Below, one piece after another: positions 1 through 6,679 of a stretch of 18,286 nt of DNA. This DNA comes from Betaproteobacteria bacterium. Its GTDB lineage: Bacteria; Pseudomonadota; Gammaproteobacteria; Burkholderiales; JAHFRG01. A program made the translations under genes and the position numbers. Under the pieces are notes generated by a model. That model saw only the letters and a list, made by a program, of their open reading frames with translations. It had not been told where the DNA came from and ran no database searches. Position 1 is the first letter of the stretch. The number at the start of each line of letters is the position of its first letter. The DNA is taken from the NCBI GenBank assembly GCA_023258935.1, contig JAHFRG010000021.1, positions 1 through 18,286 of the forward strand, given 5' to 3'.

Positions 1-615
1 TTGCCTGTCTACTTGCAACAATTGGAAATGGAAAGCAACGGCAAGCGGGTGACCCGTGAAGGCGAGCCTGTGGACTATGCTACCGCTCCCGTCATTTGGG
101 GGGAAGCGGGAACTAACGGGCAACACACCTTTTATCAGCTGATGTACCAGGGCACGCGGCTCATACCAGCGGATTTTCTTGCTTCTTGCGAGACGCATAA
201 TCCGTTGAACGAGCATCATGCGGTACTTCTATCTCACTTCTTTGCGCAGAGCGAGGCGCTAATGCAAGGCAGAACCGAAAGCGAAATAAAAGCCGATCTT
301 GACGCTCAAGGCGTAACCGGGGAAAAATCAGAACAATGGGCGAAACACGAGACATTTCCTGGCAACCAACCCAGCAATTCCATTTTGTTAAAAAAACTCG
401 ATCCGAAAACCCTGGGCTTATTAATTGCGCTTTACGAGCATAAAGTGTTTGTCGAGGGAGTGATCTGGAACATCAACTCTTTTGATCAATGTGGAGTGGA
501 GGCCGGCAAACGGCTGGCGGCGCGTATTCGTTCCGAACTCTCCTTAAGCGGGACAACCGGCTCGCACGATGCTTCAACCAACGGCTTGATCAATTACTAC
601 AAACTCAACAAATAA
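1..615 (+). CDS. pgi: Glucose-6-phosphate isomerase, C-terminal part (5' end outside window)
   Basis: Interconverts glucose 6-phosphate and fructose 6-phosphate in the cytoplasm. Only the last 204 residues are present. The first TTG codon is an internal Leu of the family motif LPxYxQQxxMESNGK, so the gene begins upstream. Visible family features are GTNGQHTFYQL (catalytic His at fragment residue 42), HNPLNEHH (66-73), the FDQxGVExGK segment with catalytic Lys at 170, and the C-terminal SHDxSTNGLIN-type signature. One oddity is FDQCGVE where the family normally has Trp (FDQWGVE). The stop is followed after 41 bases by a DUF6494 gene in the same direction. Identification is secure; whether the Trp-to-Cys change matters is unknown. 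Confidence 0.97.
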   Translation: MPVYLQQLEMESNGKRVTREGEPVDYATAPVIWGEAGTNGQHTFYQLMYQGTRLIPADFLASCETHNPLNEHHAVLLSHFFAQSEALMQGRTESEIKADLDAQGVTGEKSEQWAKHETFPGNQPSNSILLKKLDPKTLGLLIALYEHKVFVEGVIWNINSFDQCGVEAGKRLAARIRSELSLSGTTGSHDASTNGLINYYKLNK

Positions 616-656
616 GTGATAACCTTGTAATACCCTTTCCAAACACAAGGGCCTTT

Positions 657-863
657 ATGAACGAAGAAACTTTTAATTTAAGCATACGCAAATTCCTGAA
701 AATGGTTGGCGTGAGATCGCAGCACGAAATTGAGCAGGCGGTAAGCAAGGCGCTGGCGCAGGGGATGATATCAGGCAAGGAAACCTTACCGGTGAGCATG
801 GACTTGCGCATCGGTAAACTCAAGTTTGACGTCAAATTCGACGGTGAGATCAACCTGGAGTAA
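657..863 (+). CDS. DUF6494 family small protein
   Basis: A 68-residue soluble protein of unknown function. The pattern FNxSIRKFLKMVGVxSQxEIEQAV near the N-terminus, followed by a beta-rich tail (LRIGKLKFDVKFDGEINLE), matches the proteobacterial DUF6494 family from memory. The ATG at 657 is chosen over upstream in-frame starts because those lie inside pgi and because an AAGGG ribosome-binding site (647-651) precedes this ATG by 5 bases. It lies 41 bases after pgi and probably shares its transcript. There is no signal peptide or membrane segment. The family assignment is fairly sure; no function can be given. Confidence 0.85.
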   Translation: MNEETFNLSIRKFLKMVGVRSQHEIEQAVSKALAQGMISGKETLPVSMDLRIGKLKFDVKFDGEINLE

Positions 864-879
864 TCGTGAAGCGCCGGCT

Positions 880-1725
880 TCAGTCTGACTTGTGCTGCGT
901 AGCTGCGCCCAGCATCGAGGCAATCTGCTGCTGGAACAGGTTGGAACCCTGGCCCGCGTAGTGCAAGGCGAGCGCCAGATTGAGTGCCGGGGTCATCTGC
1001 TGGCGCAAAATCGCCAGCTCTTGCGGATTGCTGGATGCAATCCGCGGCAGAACATTTGTTTCGTTTAGAAAGCCCAAGGCCAGTTCCTGCACACCGGCAT
1101 GATAGGAACCACCAACCAGCCAGTTTTGCGCCATTGCAGGTAAATCCACGTCGAAACTCCCGCTCTTTTTTATTGCCGCCAGGCTTTGCATCAAGGTTTG
1201 CGCTACGCTTTGCTCAATATGCTGATGCGCCTGCTTCACGAAATGGCCGGAACCGCTGGGCCCGCAATGCAGCCAGCGCCCGGGCGAGATTGCCTCCAAA
1301 CATGGCTTAAGCTTTTCGATAGCGGGTGCTTCCCCTCCCAGCATCAGCGCATAGTACGTCCCGCAGCCGGATACTCCGGCATCAATCAGCTTGATACCCT
1401 GTTCAGCCAGTAGCTTGGCGCGACGCACAGCAGTTTGGTAATGAGTAATGGCGCTGTCGACAACAATGTCCTCTGCTTCAAGCAGTGGCTTAAGGGGTTC
1501 GAAGCACGCATCCGATCCAGGCATCAGCCAAACCCTGCGCGGGTTGGACACTGAAGAGATCAGTTCCTCTAAAGTGTGGCAGGGTTGAAACGCACATTCT
1601 TCGGCTAACCTGCTACAGGCCGCAGAGTCAGGATCATATCCGGCGAGGTTGAGCCCGCTTGCGCGCATGAGGCGTGCCATGCGTTCACCATCGCCGCTCA
1701 GGCCGATGACAGCGATTTCTTGCAA
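880..1725 (-). CDS. Divergent 6-phosphogluconate dehydrogenase-like protein (NAD-binding beta-hydroxyacid dehydrogenase family)
   Basis: A 281-residue cytosolic protein resembling the short (about 300-residue) decarboxylating 6-phosphogluconate dehydrogenases. An N-terminal Rossmann fold (1-115) is followed by LIDAGVSG (113-120) and a helical domain with GPSGSGHFVK (155-164), which keeps the catalytic Lys164 and Glu171. Several hallmark positions are altered. The dinucleotide loop reads GLSGDGERM instead of the usual GLGxMGxxM, the substrate motif SGG is SGC (119-121), and the KxxHNGIE motif is K-Q-A-H-Q-H-I-E, so the catalytic Asn is Gln168. The usual FGGH-type C-terminus is absent. The TTG start is supported by a GGGAGG site just upstream. 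It is the last gene of the orn / retropepsin / this-gene set. The family is clear; activity as 6PGDH is doubtful. Confidence 0.75.
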   Translation of the reverse strand: MQEIAVIGLSGDGERMARLMRASGLNLAGYDPDSAACSRLAEECAFQPCHTLEELISSVSNPRRVWLMPGSDACFEPLKPLLEAEDIVVDSAITHYQTAVRRAKLLAEQGIKLIDAGVSGCGTYYALMLGGEAPAIEKLKPCLEAISPGRWLHCGPSGSGHFVKQAHQHIEQSVAQTLMQSLAAIKKSGSFDVDLPAMAQNWLVGGSYHAGVQELALGFLNETNVLPRIASSNPQELAILRQQMTPALNLALALHYAGQGSNLFQQQIASMLGAATQHKSD

Positions 1726-1752
1726 GTGGCTCCCTCCCTAAATAAACCGCGA

Positions 1753-2283
1753 CTAACGAGCCGTGCTCGGTGCGGACTGCTTCAGGATCATATGCTCGTC
1801 GCGCTGAGTAAATTCCAGGCGTCTGAGGAAACTCATGCCAAGCAACACGGTTTGGCTATCCATGCTATCACTAACCACCGCGCTGACATCGTGCATTTCG
1901 ATCGGGCCAAGGCGTACGTTGGCAAGCCGCGTCTGATAACCAATCACGCTGCCGTTAGCGGTATTGAGCGCTATCGCGGCACCAAGTTTTAATCCAAGCT
2001 GTCGAGCAAGTTGCGACGACAGCGCGACCTGGGTCGCTCCGGTATCCAGCAAGAAAGTAACTTTGGCGCCGTTGATTTCCCCGTCCGCGACATAATGCCC
2101 GGCGCGGTTACGCTGCAACACCAGCTCACCACCTTGCTGCTGCATGAGCGCTTGCGGATTGGGATTGTATTGGCGCTGCTCCCAGCCGCTGAAATACCAG
2201 TACACCAGACCGAAAACCAGCATCCAGGCGATGACCAGCATGGTAATACCGCTGCGGCGGTGAGGATTCTGCTGCTGCTCCAT
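1753..2283 (-). CDS. Membrane-anchored retropepsin-like aspartic protease (TIGR02281-type)
   Basis: A 176-residue protein with a short charged N-terminus, one transmembrane segment (about residues 13-31, rich in Val, Phe, Trp and Tyr) and a periplasmic domain. The domain contains the aspartic protease signature FLLDTGATQVALS, with catalytic Asp80. The later segments TANGSVIGYQTRLANVRLG and VLLGMSFLRR fit the single-domain clan AA fold, which would work as a homodimer (family knowledge). Its substrates are unknown. It starts 37 bases after orn and ends 27 bases before the 6PGDH-like gene, all on the minus strand, so an operon is likely. No strong ribosome-binding site precedes the chosen ATG; a start at Met15 would cut into the membrane segment, so the longer form is preferred. 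Confidence 0.88.
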   Translation of the reverse strand: MEQQQNPHRRSGITMLVIAWMLVFGLVYWYFSGWEQRQYNPNPQALMQQQGGELVLQRNRAGHYVADGEINGAKVTFLLDTGATQVALSSQLARQLGLKLGAAIALNTANGSVIGYQTRLANVRLGPIEMHDVSAVVSDSMDSQTVLLGMSFLRRLEFTQRDEHMILKQSAPSTAR

Positions 2284-2320
2284 GAGATGGAAATCGGTAT
2301 TGATTGAAGACGCGCGAAAA

Positions 2321-2866
2321 TTAAGGCTTGATGAAATGTTCGCGATAATATTTCATTTCCTCGATGGATTCGTAAATATCCGCCAGAGCTTCGTGCTTGC
2401 TTTGCTTGGTAACTCCGCCCGCAATATCGGGTTTCCAGCGCTTCACAAGCTCTTTTAATGTGCTGACATCGAGGTTGCGGTAATGAAAATAGGCCTCCAG
2501 TTGCGGCATGTGGCGCGCCAGAAAACGACGGTCCTGGCAGATCGAATTGCCGCACATGGGGGACGCCTTGGCCGGCACGTGCTGGCTCAAGAAAGCGATT
2601 TGCTGCGCTTCGACCTCGGCTACGCTCAGTTTGGAAGCCTTGACCTTGCCTATCAACCCCGTTTTGGCGTGCGTGGATTTGTTCCATTCATCCATTGCCT
2701 CCAGCAAAGCAGCAGGCTGGCGTACTATCAGCACCGGCGCTTCCGCAACGGTATTCAAGTCGCTATCCGTCACGACTAGCGCGACTTCAAGGATTTTGTC
2801 AGTGTCCGGATTGAGGCCGCTCATTTCCATGTCAATCCAGATGAGATGATTTGCGTCTTGTGCCAT
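2321..2866 (-). CDS. orn: Oligoribonuclease
   Basis: A 3'-to-5' exoribonuclease that degrades 2-5 nucleotide RNA remnants (and pGpG from cyclic di-GMP turnover) in the cytoplasm. The 181-residue length is normal for the family. DEDDh catalytic residues are visible: Asp12 and Glu14 in WIDMEMSGL, Asp112 in CQDRRFL, His158 in KHEAL and Asp163. The N-terminal IWIDMEMSGLNP and C-terminal YYREHF segments are typical of Orn. It is transcribed divergently from the M48 protease gene across a 69-base gap, an arrangement common in betaproteobacteria as far as I recall. The ribosome-binding site is weak (AAGATA). Identification is secure. Confidence 0.97.
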   Translation of the reverse strand: MAQDANHLIWIDMEMSGLNPDTDKILEVALVVTDSDLNTVAEAPVLIVRQPAALLEAMDEWNKSTHAKTGLIGKVKASKLSVAEVEAQQIAFLSQHVPAKASPMCGNSICQDRRFLARHMPQLEAYFHYRNLDVSTLKELVKRWKPDIAGGVTKQSKHEALADIYESIEEMKYYREHFIKP

Positions 2867-2935
2867 AATGTATCTTTGAATTTGTAAGCGCTTATTGTGT
2901 CATAATCGCACGCCCTCCGTCACTTGAGCTGAAGC
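2867..2935. promoter_or_regulatory. Divergent promoter region between orn and the M48 protease gene
   Basis: This 69-base spacer must hold the start signals of both divergent genes. On the plus strand a possible -10 box CATAAT lies at 2901-2906, with a poor TTGAAT candidate 19 bases upstream (2876-2881), which would give a leader of about 25 bases before the protease ATG. I see no convincing operator. The boxes are only tentative. Confidence 0.4.
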
Positions 2936-4183
2936 ATGCACACCTTTACAGCGATTTTTCTGGTCGCCCTGCTGCTGGCCACCGCGACCCGTCTGTGGCT
3001 GGGAATCCGCCATATCGGCCACATCCGGGCACATCGCGATAATGTGCCGCAGGAATTCACGGCGCAAATCAACTTGCCAGCGCACCAGAAAGCCGCCGAT
3101 TACAGCAGCGCCAAGACCAGGCTGCACATGGCGCACGCAGTCATTGATGCGTTGTTGCTGCTCGCGCTTACTCTCGGCGGTGTACTTCAGCTGCTCAGCG
3201 ATTGGTGGGCCGAACGGCTGGGAGGCGATCTGGCTTTCGGTATGGCGCTGATCATCAGTGTGGCATTGATTGTCAGCGCCGTTGAAATCCCAATGAATGT
3301 TTACCGCACTTTTGTTATTGAGGCTCGCTTTGGTTTTAACCAGATGACACCCATTCTGTTTGTGGTGGATCTATTGAAACAAGCGCTGCTCGCCACAGTA
3401 TTCGGAGTGCCGCTTTTGTTCTGTGTATTGTGGCTGATGGCAAAAATGGGACAAAACTGGTGGTTCTACGTTTGGCTTGCGTGGGTGGCTTTCAACGTGC
3501 TGGTGCTGGCGATTTATCCAACCTACATAGCGCCGCTGTTCAACAAATTCTCGCCGATGGAAAACCCGGAACTCAAAACACGCGTGGAACGCCTGCTCAC
3601 CAAATGCGGTTTCAAATCACAAGGCCTGTTTGTGATGGACGGCTCGAAGCGCAGCAACCACGGCAACGCCTATTTCACCGGCTTCGGCACAGCCAAGCGC
3701 ATCGTGTTCTTCGATACGCTGCTCTCCCGGCTGGAGCCCGCTGAAATCGAGGCAGTGCTGGCGCATGAACTGGGTCATTACAAGCTCTATCATGTGATCA
3801 AGCGCATGCTCTTGATTTTTGCCGTGAGCCTGGCGTTTCTGTGGCTTTTGGGCGTGCTGATGAACGAACCTTGGTTTTACCAAGGCCTCGGCGTCACCAC
3901 TCCTTCCACCAGCATGGCGCTGCTGCTGTTTTTCATGATCACGCCGGTTTTCACATTCCTGCTGCAACCGTTGTTGAGCGCCTACTCACGGATGCATGAA
4001 TATGAAGCGGACCAATACGCCGTACAGTATTCTAGCGCTTCCGATTTAATGCAGGCACTGGTGAAGCTTTATAAGGACAACGCCTCCACACTCACGCCCG
4101 ACCCGCTGCATTCCGCCTTTTACGACTCCCACCCACCTGCCGCTCTGCGCATCGCTCGGCTGCAGGGGGCTACACGTAATTAG
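2936..4183 (+). CDS. M48 family metallopeptidase (Ste24/CAAX prenyl protease 1 type)
   Basis: A 415-residue polytopic inner-membrane zinc protease. Hydrophobic segments occur near 1-22, 68-88, 100-118, 140-168, 175-195, 290-310 and 325-347. The catalytic zinc site is HELGH (His277, Glu278, His281), with the third ligand most likely Glu355 in SRMHEYEAD and conserved Asp359. The C-terminus carries DPLHSAFYDSHPP, a typical Ste24-family ending. By family knowledge it cleaves membrane-associated substrates; bacteria lack CAAX prenylation, so the real role is probably membrane protein quality control (inference). It lies divergent to orn, and the cytochrome gene follows after 31 bases. Confidence 0.95.
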   Translation: MHTFTAIFLVALLLATATRLWLGIRHIGHIRAHRDNVPQEFTAQINLPAHQKAADYSSAKTRLHMAHAVIDALLLLALTLGGVLQLLSDWWAERLGGDLAFGMALIISVALIVSAVEIPMNVYRTFVIEARFGFNQMTPILFVVDLLKQALLATVFGVPLLFCVLWLMAKMGQNWWFYVWLAWVAFNVLVLAIYPTYIAPLFNKFSPMENPELKTRVERLLTKCGFKSQGLFVMDGSKRSNHGNAYFTGFGTAKRIVFFDTLLSRLEPAEIEAVLAHELGHYKLYHVIKRMLLIFAVSLAFLWLLGVLMNEPWFYQGLGVTTPSTSMALLLFFMITPVFTFLLQPLLSAYSRMHEYEADQYAVQYSSASDLMQALVKLYKDNASTLTPDPLHSAFYDSHPPAALRIARLQGATRN

Positions 4184-4214
4184 TGCACCCGGTTATTGCA
4201 ACGAAGGAAACACC

Positions 4215-4523
4215 ATGAACTGCCGCTTTGTGATGCTCTTGCTGGTGTTAGCTGCTTTGCCGTCCGCAGCCGATCCCTTCCCTAAAGGCGACCCGAAGAT
4301 CGGCAACAGCCTGGAGCAGAAATCCTGCAGAGCCTGTCATGTTTCCATGTACGGCGGAGATGGGTCAAAGGTGTATACCCGCCCTAACCGCATCGTCACA
4401 ACACCACAACAGCTGCTCGCGCGAATCGACATTTGCAGCACCAATACCAATGCCGGTCTGTTCCCGGAAGATGAAGAGCATGTGGCGGCATTTCTCAACC
4501 AGCAATATTACAAGTTCAAGTAA
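4215..4523 (+). CDS. Small periplasmic c-type cytochrome
   Basis: A 102-residue exported monohaem cytochrome. An N-terminal signal peptide (hydrophobic core about 5-15, likely cleavage after PSAA near residue 19) is followed by the haem-binding motif CRACH (Cys38, Cys41, His42). The only Met after the haem site is Met45, too close to be an obvious distal ligand, so the sixth ligand is unclear. The C-terminal segment LFPEDEEHVAAFLNQQYYKF recurs in betaproteobacterial small cytochromes as I recall them. A good AAGGAAA ribosome-binding site precedes the ATG. It is probably co-transcribed with the M48 protease and is convergent with the CobD/CbiB-like gene, 8 bases away. The redox partner is unknown. 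Confidence 0.9.
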   Translation: MNCRFVMLLLVLAALPSAADPFPKGDPKIGNSLEQKSCRACHVSMYGGDGSKVYTRPNRIVTTPQQLLARIDICSTNTNAGLFPEDEEHVAAFLNQQYYKFK

Positions 4524-4531
4524 AAAGTTTT

Positions 4532-5464
4532 CTAGCTGCCCGCCCAACTCGCAAGACCAAACATCAGCAATACCAGCAGCCACAACACCAAGGCGCGCCA
4601 TATCAGGCCGATGGCGCTTTCCAGGTGCTCGACATCCGCTTCCTCGCCGAGTCCAAGCTCGGGACGATAGTTGAGGCTGCTGTCGTATTGGTGCAGGGGT
4701 TCTCCCAAACGCACGCCCAGCGCGCCGGCGCCGCTGGCGAGGATGACGCCCTGCGCGGCATTAAACCAGGACATGGCTTGCGCACGCCAGCAGTACAGCG
4801 CGTCTTCAAAATCACCAACTATGGCGAAGCCAACTGCAGTAAGCCGCACCGGCAACCAATCTATCGCATTAAATATCTGCACCGCGAATTTGCCAAACGC
4901 GGCGAGCTGCGGGTTATCGCGGCTGTCCCATTTCGCGCTCAAAATGGATGCGAACCGGTATAACACAGCGCCCAGTGGGCCCGGCAAGACCACAAACCAG
5001 AAAATCACACCAAACACATAGCGATGGGAACAAACCAGGCCTTCCTCAATCACCACCCGCACAATTTCATTGGTGGAAAATTGAGCTGTGTTCTCACTGC
5101 GCCATTCACCCAGCAGCTCCCGTGCTTGCTGCAAATCACCCTCGCGCAGCGTTTTATGAATGCGTGTGAAAATGTGGCTGAATTGACGAAAACCCATGGT
5201 GATATAGAGTACCGCCACGTTCCACAGCCAGCCGAGGAAGGGATGGAGTTTGTTCAGAAAATAATAGACTGCTCCGGCAACAATAAGCGCAGGTAATATT
5301 GCGGCAAACCAGGCAATTACACCCTGATAGCTCGCGCCAGCGTTGAAGCGGCGTTGCAGGAAATCGGCATAGCGGGCGCACCATCCGTAAATTCGATTGT
5401 GCGGCCCTAGCGTATGGAATTGCTCTAGCATGAGCGCCGCTATCAGCGCAAAGACCAGGCTCAT
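4532..5464 (-). CDS. CobD/CbiB family membrane protein
   Basis: A 310-residue polytopic membrane protein. Hydrophobic stretches lie near 1-12, 50-68, 78-92, 146-170, 205-217, 232-248 and 286-306. The overall layout (N-terminal helix followed by GPHNRIYGW, a central REGDLQQARELLGEW segment, then PGPLGAVLYR and a conserved Asp-Trp-Leu-Pro-x-Arg-Leu) matches the CobD/CbiB superfamily. True CbiB makes adenosylcobinamide phosphate. Here no other cobalamin gene is nearby and the protein looks like the divergent betaproteobacterial branch usually annotated only as CobD/CbiB family, so a role in B12 synthesis should not be assumed. AmpE-like proteins are a related alternative. No ribosome-binding site is evident before the ATG. 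The GreA/GreB gene lies 75 bases upstream. Confidence 0.8.
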   Translation of the reverse strand: MSLVFALIAALMLEQFHTLGPHNRIYGWCARYADFLQRRFNAGASYQGVIAWFAAILPALIVAGAVYYFLNKLHPFLGWLWNVAVLYITMGFRQFSHIFTRIHKTLREGDLQQARELLGEWRSENTAQFSTNEIVRVVIEEGLVCSHRYVFGVIFWFVVLPGPLGAVLYRFASILSAKWDSRDNPQLAAFGKFAVQIFNAIDWLPVRLTAVGFAIVGDFEDALYCWRAQAMSWFNAAQGVILASGAGALGVRLGEPLHQYDSSLNYRPELGLGEEADVEHLESAIGLIWRALVLWLLVLLMFGLASWAGS

Positions 5465-5539
5465 TAATAGCGTGTTTTAGTTAGCGAAAGTTTAGAAGAC
5501 AGCATCGCGCTCACCGCCCGCATAACCGCTTGCGCTTCC

Positions 5540-6046
5540 TCAATCGCGCGCATAGCGGATCGCAATGATTTCCAGTCCCAAATCCCCTGCAGGACGTTTC
5601 CACACCACATTATCTCCCACTCGCGCGCCGATCATCGCGTGGGCGAGCGGCGAGTCCCAGCTCACCTTGCCTTTAGCCGCGTCTGCTTCGTCTTCGCCAA
5701 CGATAGTGAATTCGTGTGCTTCACCGTTTTCGTCCCGCACGCTCACCCCTGCGCCAAAATGCACTTCGCCAGCGGGCTGGGTTGTTGGATCAACAACGAT
5801 GGCGCGCTCGAGCCGTCCTTGGAAATAACGCAAATCTCGCTCCACCTGTTTAAGTTGCTGCGTGGCTAGCGGGTCATCGGCATCCGCCGCGAGCGCTGAG
5901 CGCTGCTTAAGCAATACCTGGCAGCGCTCCTGCAACTGCGCGTAGCCTTTAGGCGTGATGTAATTGGGATGCGGGCTTTGCGGCCGCTCCGGCAATTCAT
6001 CAATTGCCGGTTTGTCATCCTGCTCTTTGACGAAGGCTCGGCTCAT
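5540..6046 (-). CDS. GreA/GreB family transcription elongation factor
   Basis: A 168-residue cytoplasmic factor that would bind in the RNA polymerase secondary channel and stimulate transcript cleavage. It begins with the characteristic extension MSRAFVKE...LPERPxSPHPNYITPKGY (1-35). An antiparallel coiled coil follows (about 35-85), with an acidic tip in ALAADADDPLA that could hold the catalytic Mg-binding acids. The C-terminal FKBP-like domain (90-168) includes FTIVGEDEAD, GKVSWDSPLAHAMIGARVGDNV and a final LEIIAIRYA. This is the GreB-like subgroup rather than classical 158-residue GreA. It is encoded 75 bases upstream of the CobD/CbiB-like gene on the same strand. Confidence 0.9.
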   Translation of the reverse strand: MSRAFVKEQDDKPAIDELPERPQSPHPNYITPKGYAQLQERCQVLLKQRSALAADADDPLATQQLKQVERDLRYFQGRLERAIVVDPTTQPAGEVHFGAGVSVRDENGEAHEFTIVGEDEADAAKGKVSWDSPLAHAMIGARVGDNVVWKRPAGDLGLEIIAIRYARD

Positions 6047-6135
6047 GGCAATGTTCCGTTGTTGAGCATTGCGGCAACCTCAACCTGCGTTGCCCAATGC
6101 GGGATATCAATCTTATTCATTCCAATTTGACCGTC

Positions 6136-6163
6136 TTGATGCGTTGCTTGTCTCAACTATAGT
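6136..6163 (+). promoter_or_regulatory. Candidate sigma-70 promoter upstream of the broken gene
   Basis: TTGATG (6136-6141) and TATAGT (6158-6163) are separated by 16 bases. Transcription would start near 6170, about 60 bases before the ATG at 6228 of the frameshifted gene. This is seen by eye only; both boxes differ from consensus. Confidence 0.4.
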
Positions 6164-6227
6164 TAACACTGCGCAAATTTGAAAGCCTGGTTTGAATATA
6201 CCGCAAACTCCCTCATTCTGTGAAGCC

Positions 6228-6664
6228 ATGGATTTATCTCCCAAAACATTTGTGCATCAACTCAAGGCTAATGCTGTAGCCATTATCAGCCTGTTTGTGG
6301 CGTTGTCCGCCTTACCTACAATACCTGGCGCGATAAGATCACCGAGGAAAACCGCAGCGTTCGTATCGCCTCATTCGAATGCTGAAAAACCTGTGGGAGT
6401 TGCAGCTGGCGGTGGATTACGCGCATTACCAGAAAAACCAGCAGCTTGGAAACCCCATCACCGGCTGAAGCAAGGTATTGCTCATCAAGCACTTGAGCCG
6501 GATAATCCCAGAGCCCGCCCCCAAGGCAGCGGAGCACTTGTCTCAAACCTGGAAGCAAGAGTTTGACTAGCATTGAAAGCGTCGAAAAAAGCGTGGAACG
6601 GGTTGCCCAAGAAGTCACTATAACGCGCCAAGCAGTATTGCAGGCGTTAAGCTCGCTAAAGTAA
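6228..6664 (+). pseudogene. Frameshifted membrane-anchored coiled-coil protein gene
   Basis: Reading across frames restores one continuous protein of about 145 residues. It begins at the ATG (6228) with MDLSPKTFVHQLKANAVAIISLFVALSAL, a single N-terminal membrane anchor. The frame then changes at about 6315 to YNTWRDKITEENRSVRIASFE. It changes again at about 6379 to MLKNLWELQLAVDYAHYQKNQQLGNPITG, meets a TGA at 6466 where Trp is expected, and continues SKVLLIKHLSRIIPEPAPKAAEHL. A third change near 6563 gives LTSIESVEKSVERVAQEVTITRQAVLQALSSLK and a natural TAA at 6662-6664. I recognise the pieces as resembling a conserved hypothetical protein of betaproteobacteria, without a known function. Three frameshifts and a nonsense codon make translation of a full product implausible. 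The gene is convergent with the patatin gene, 15 bases away. Confidence 0.85.
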
Positions 6665-6679
6665 CGGCAGGGCAACCTT

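Noticed and set aside
1989..2687. 232-codon minus-strand open frame
   Set aside because: It overlaps orn and the retropepsin gene in another frame; both of those have clear family motifs, while this translation is low-complexity with Arg/Ser/Gly bias and no recognisable domain.
2936..3967. Several additional frames inside the M48 protease gene, on both strands
   Set aside because: All are shadows of a gene with a complete zinc-protease motif set; none has a ribosome-binding site or domain.
5850..5925. GreA/GreB coiled-coil tip as a possible anti-Gre factor (Gfh-like)
   Set aside because: The tip keeps several acidic residues (ADADD), so normal cleavage-stimulating activity cannot be excluded; nothing indicates an inhibitory role.
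6192..6566. 124-codon plus-strand frame as an intact gene
   Set aside because: Only its first 29 or so residues (from 6228) look like real protein; the rest is out of frame with the coherent sequence found by switching frames, so it is called a pseudogene.
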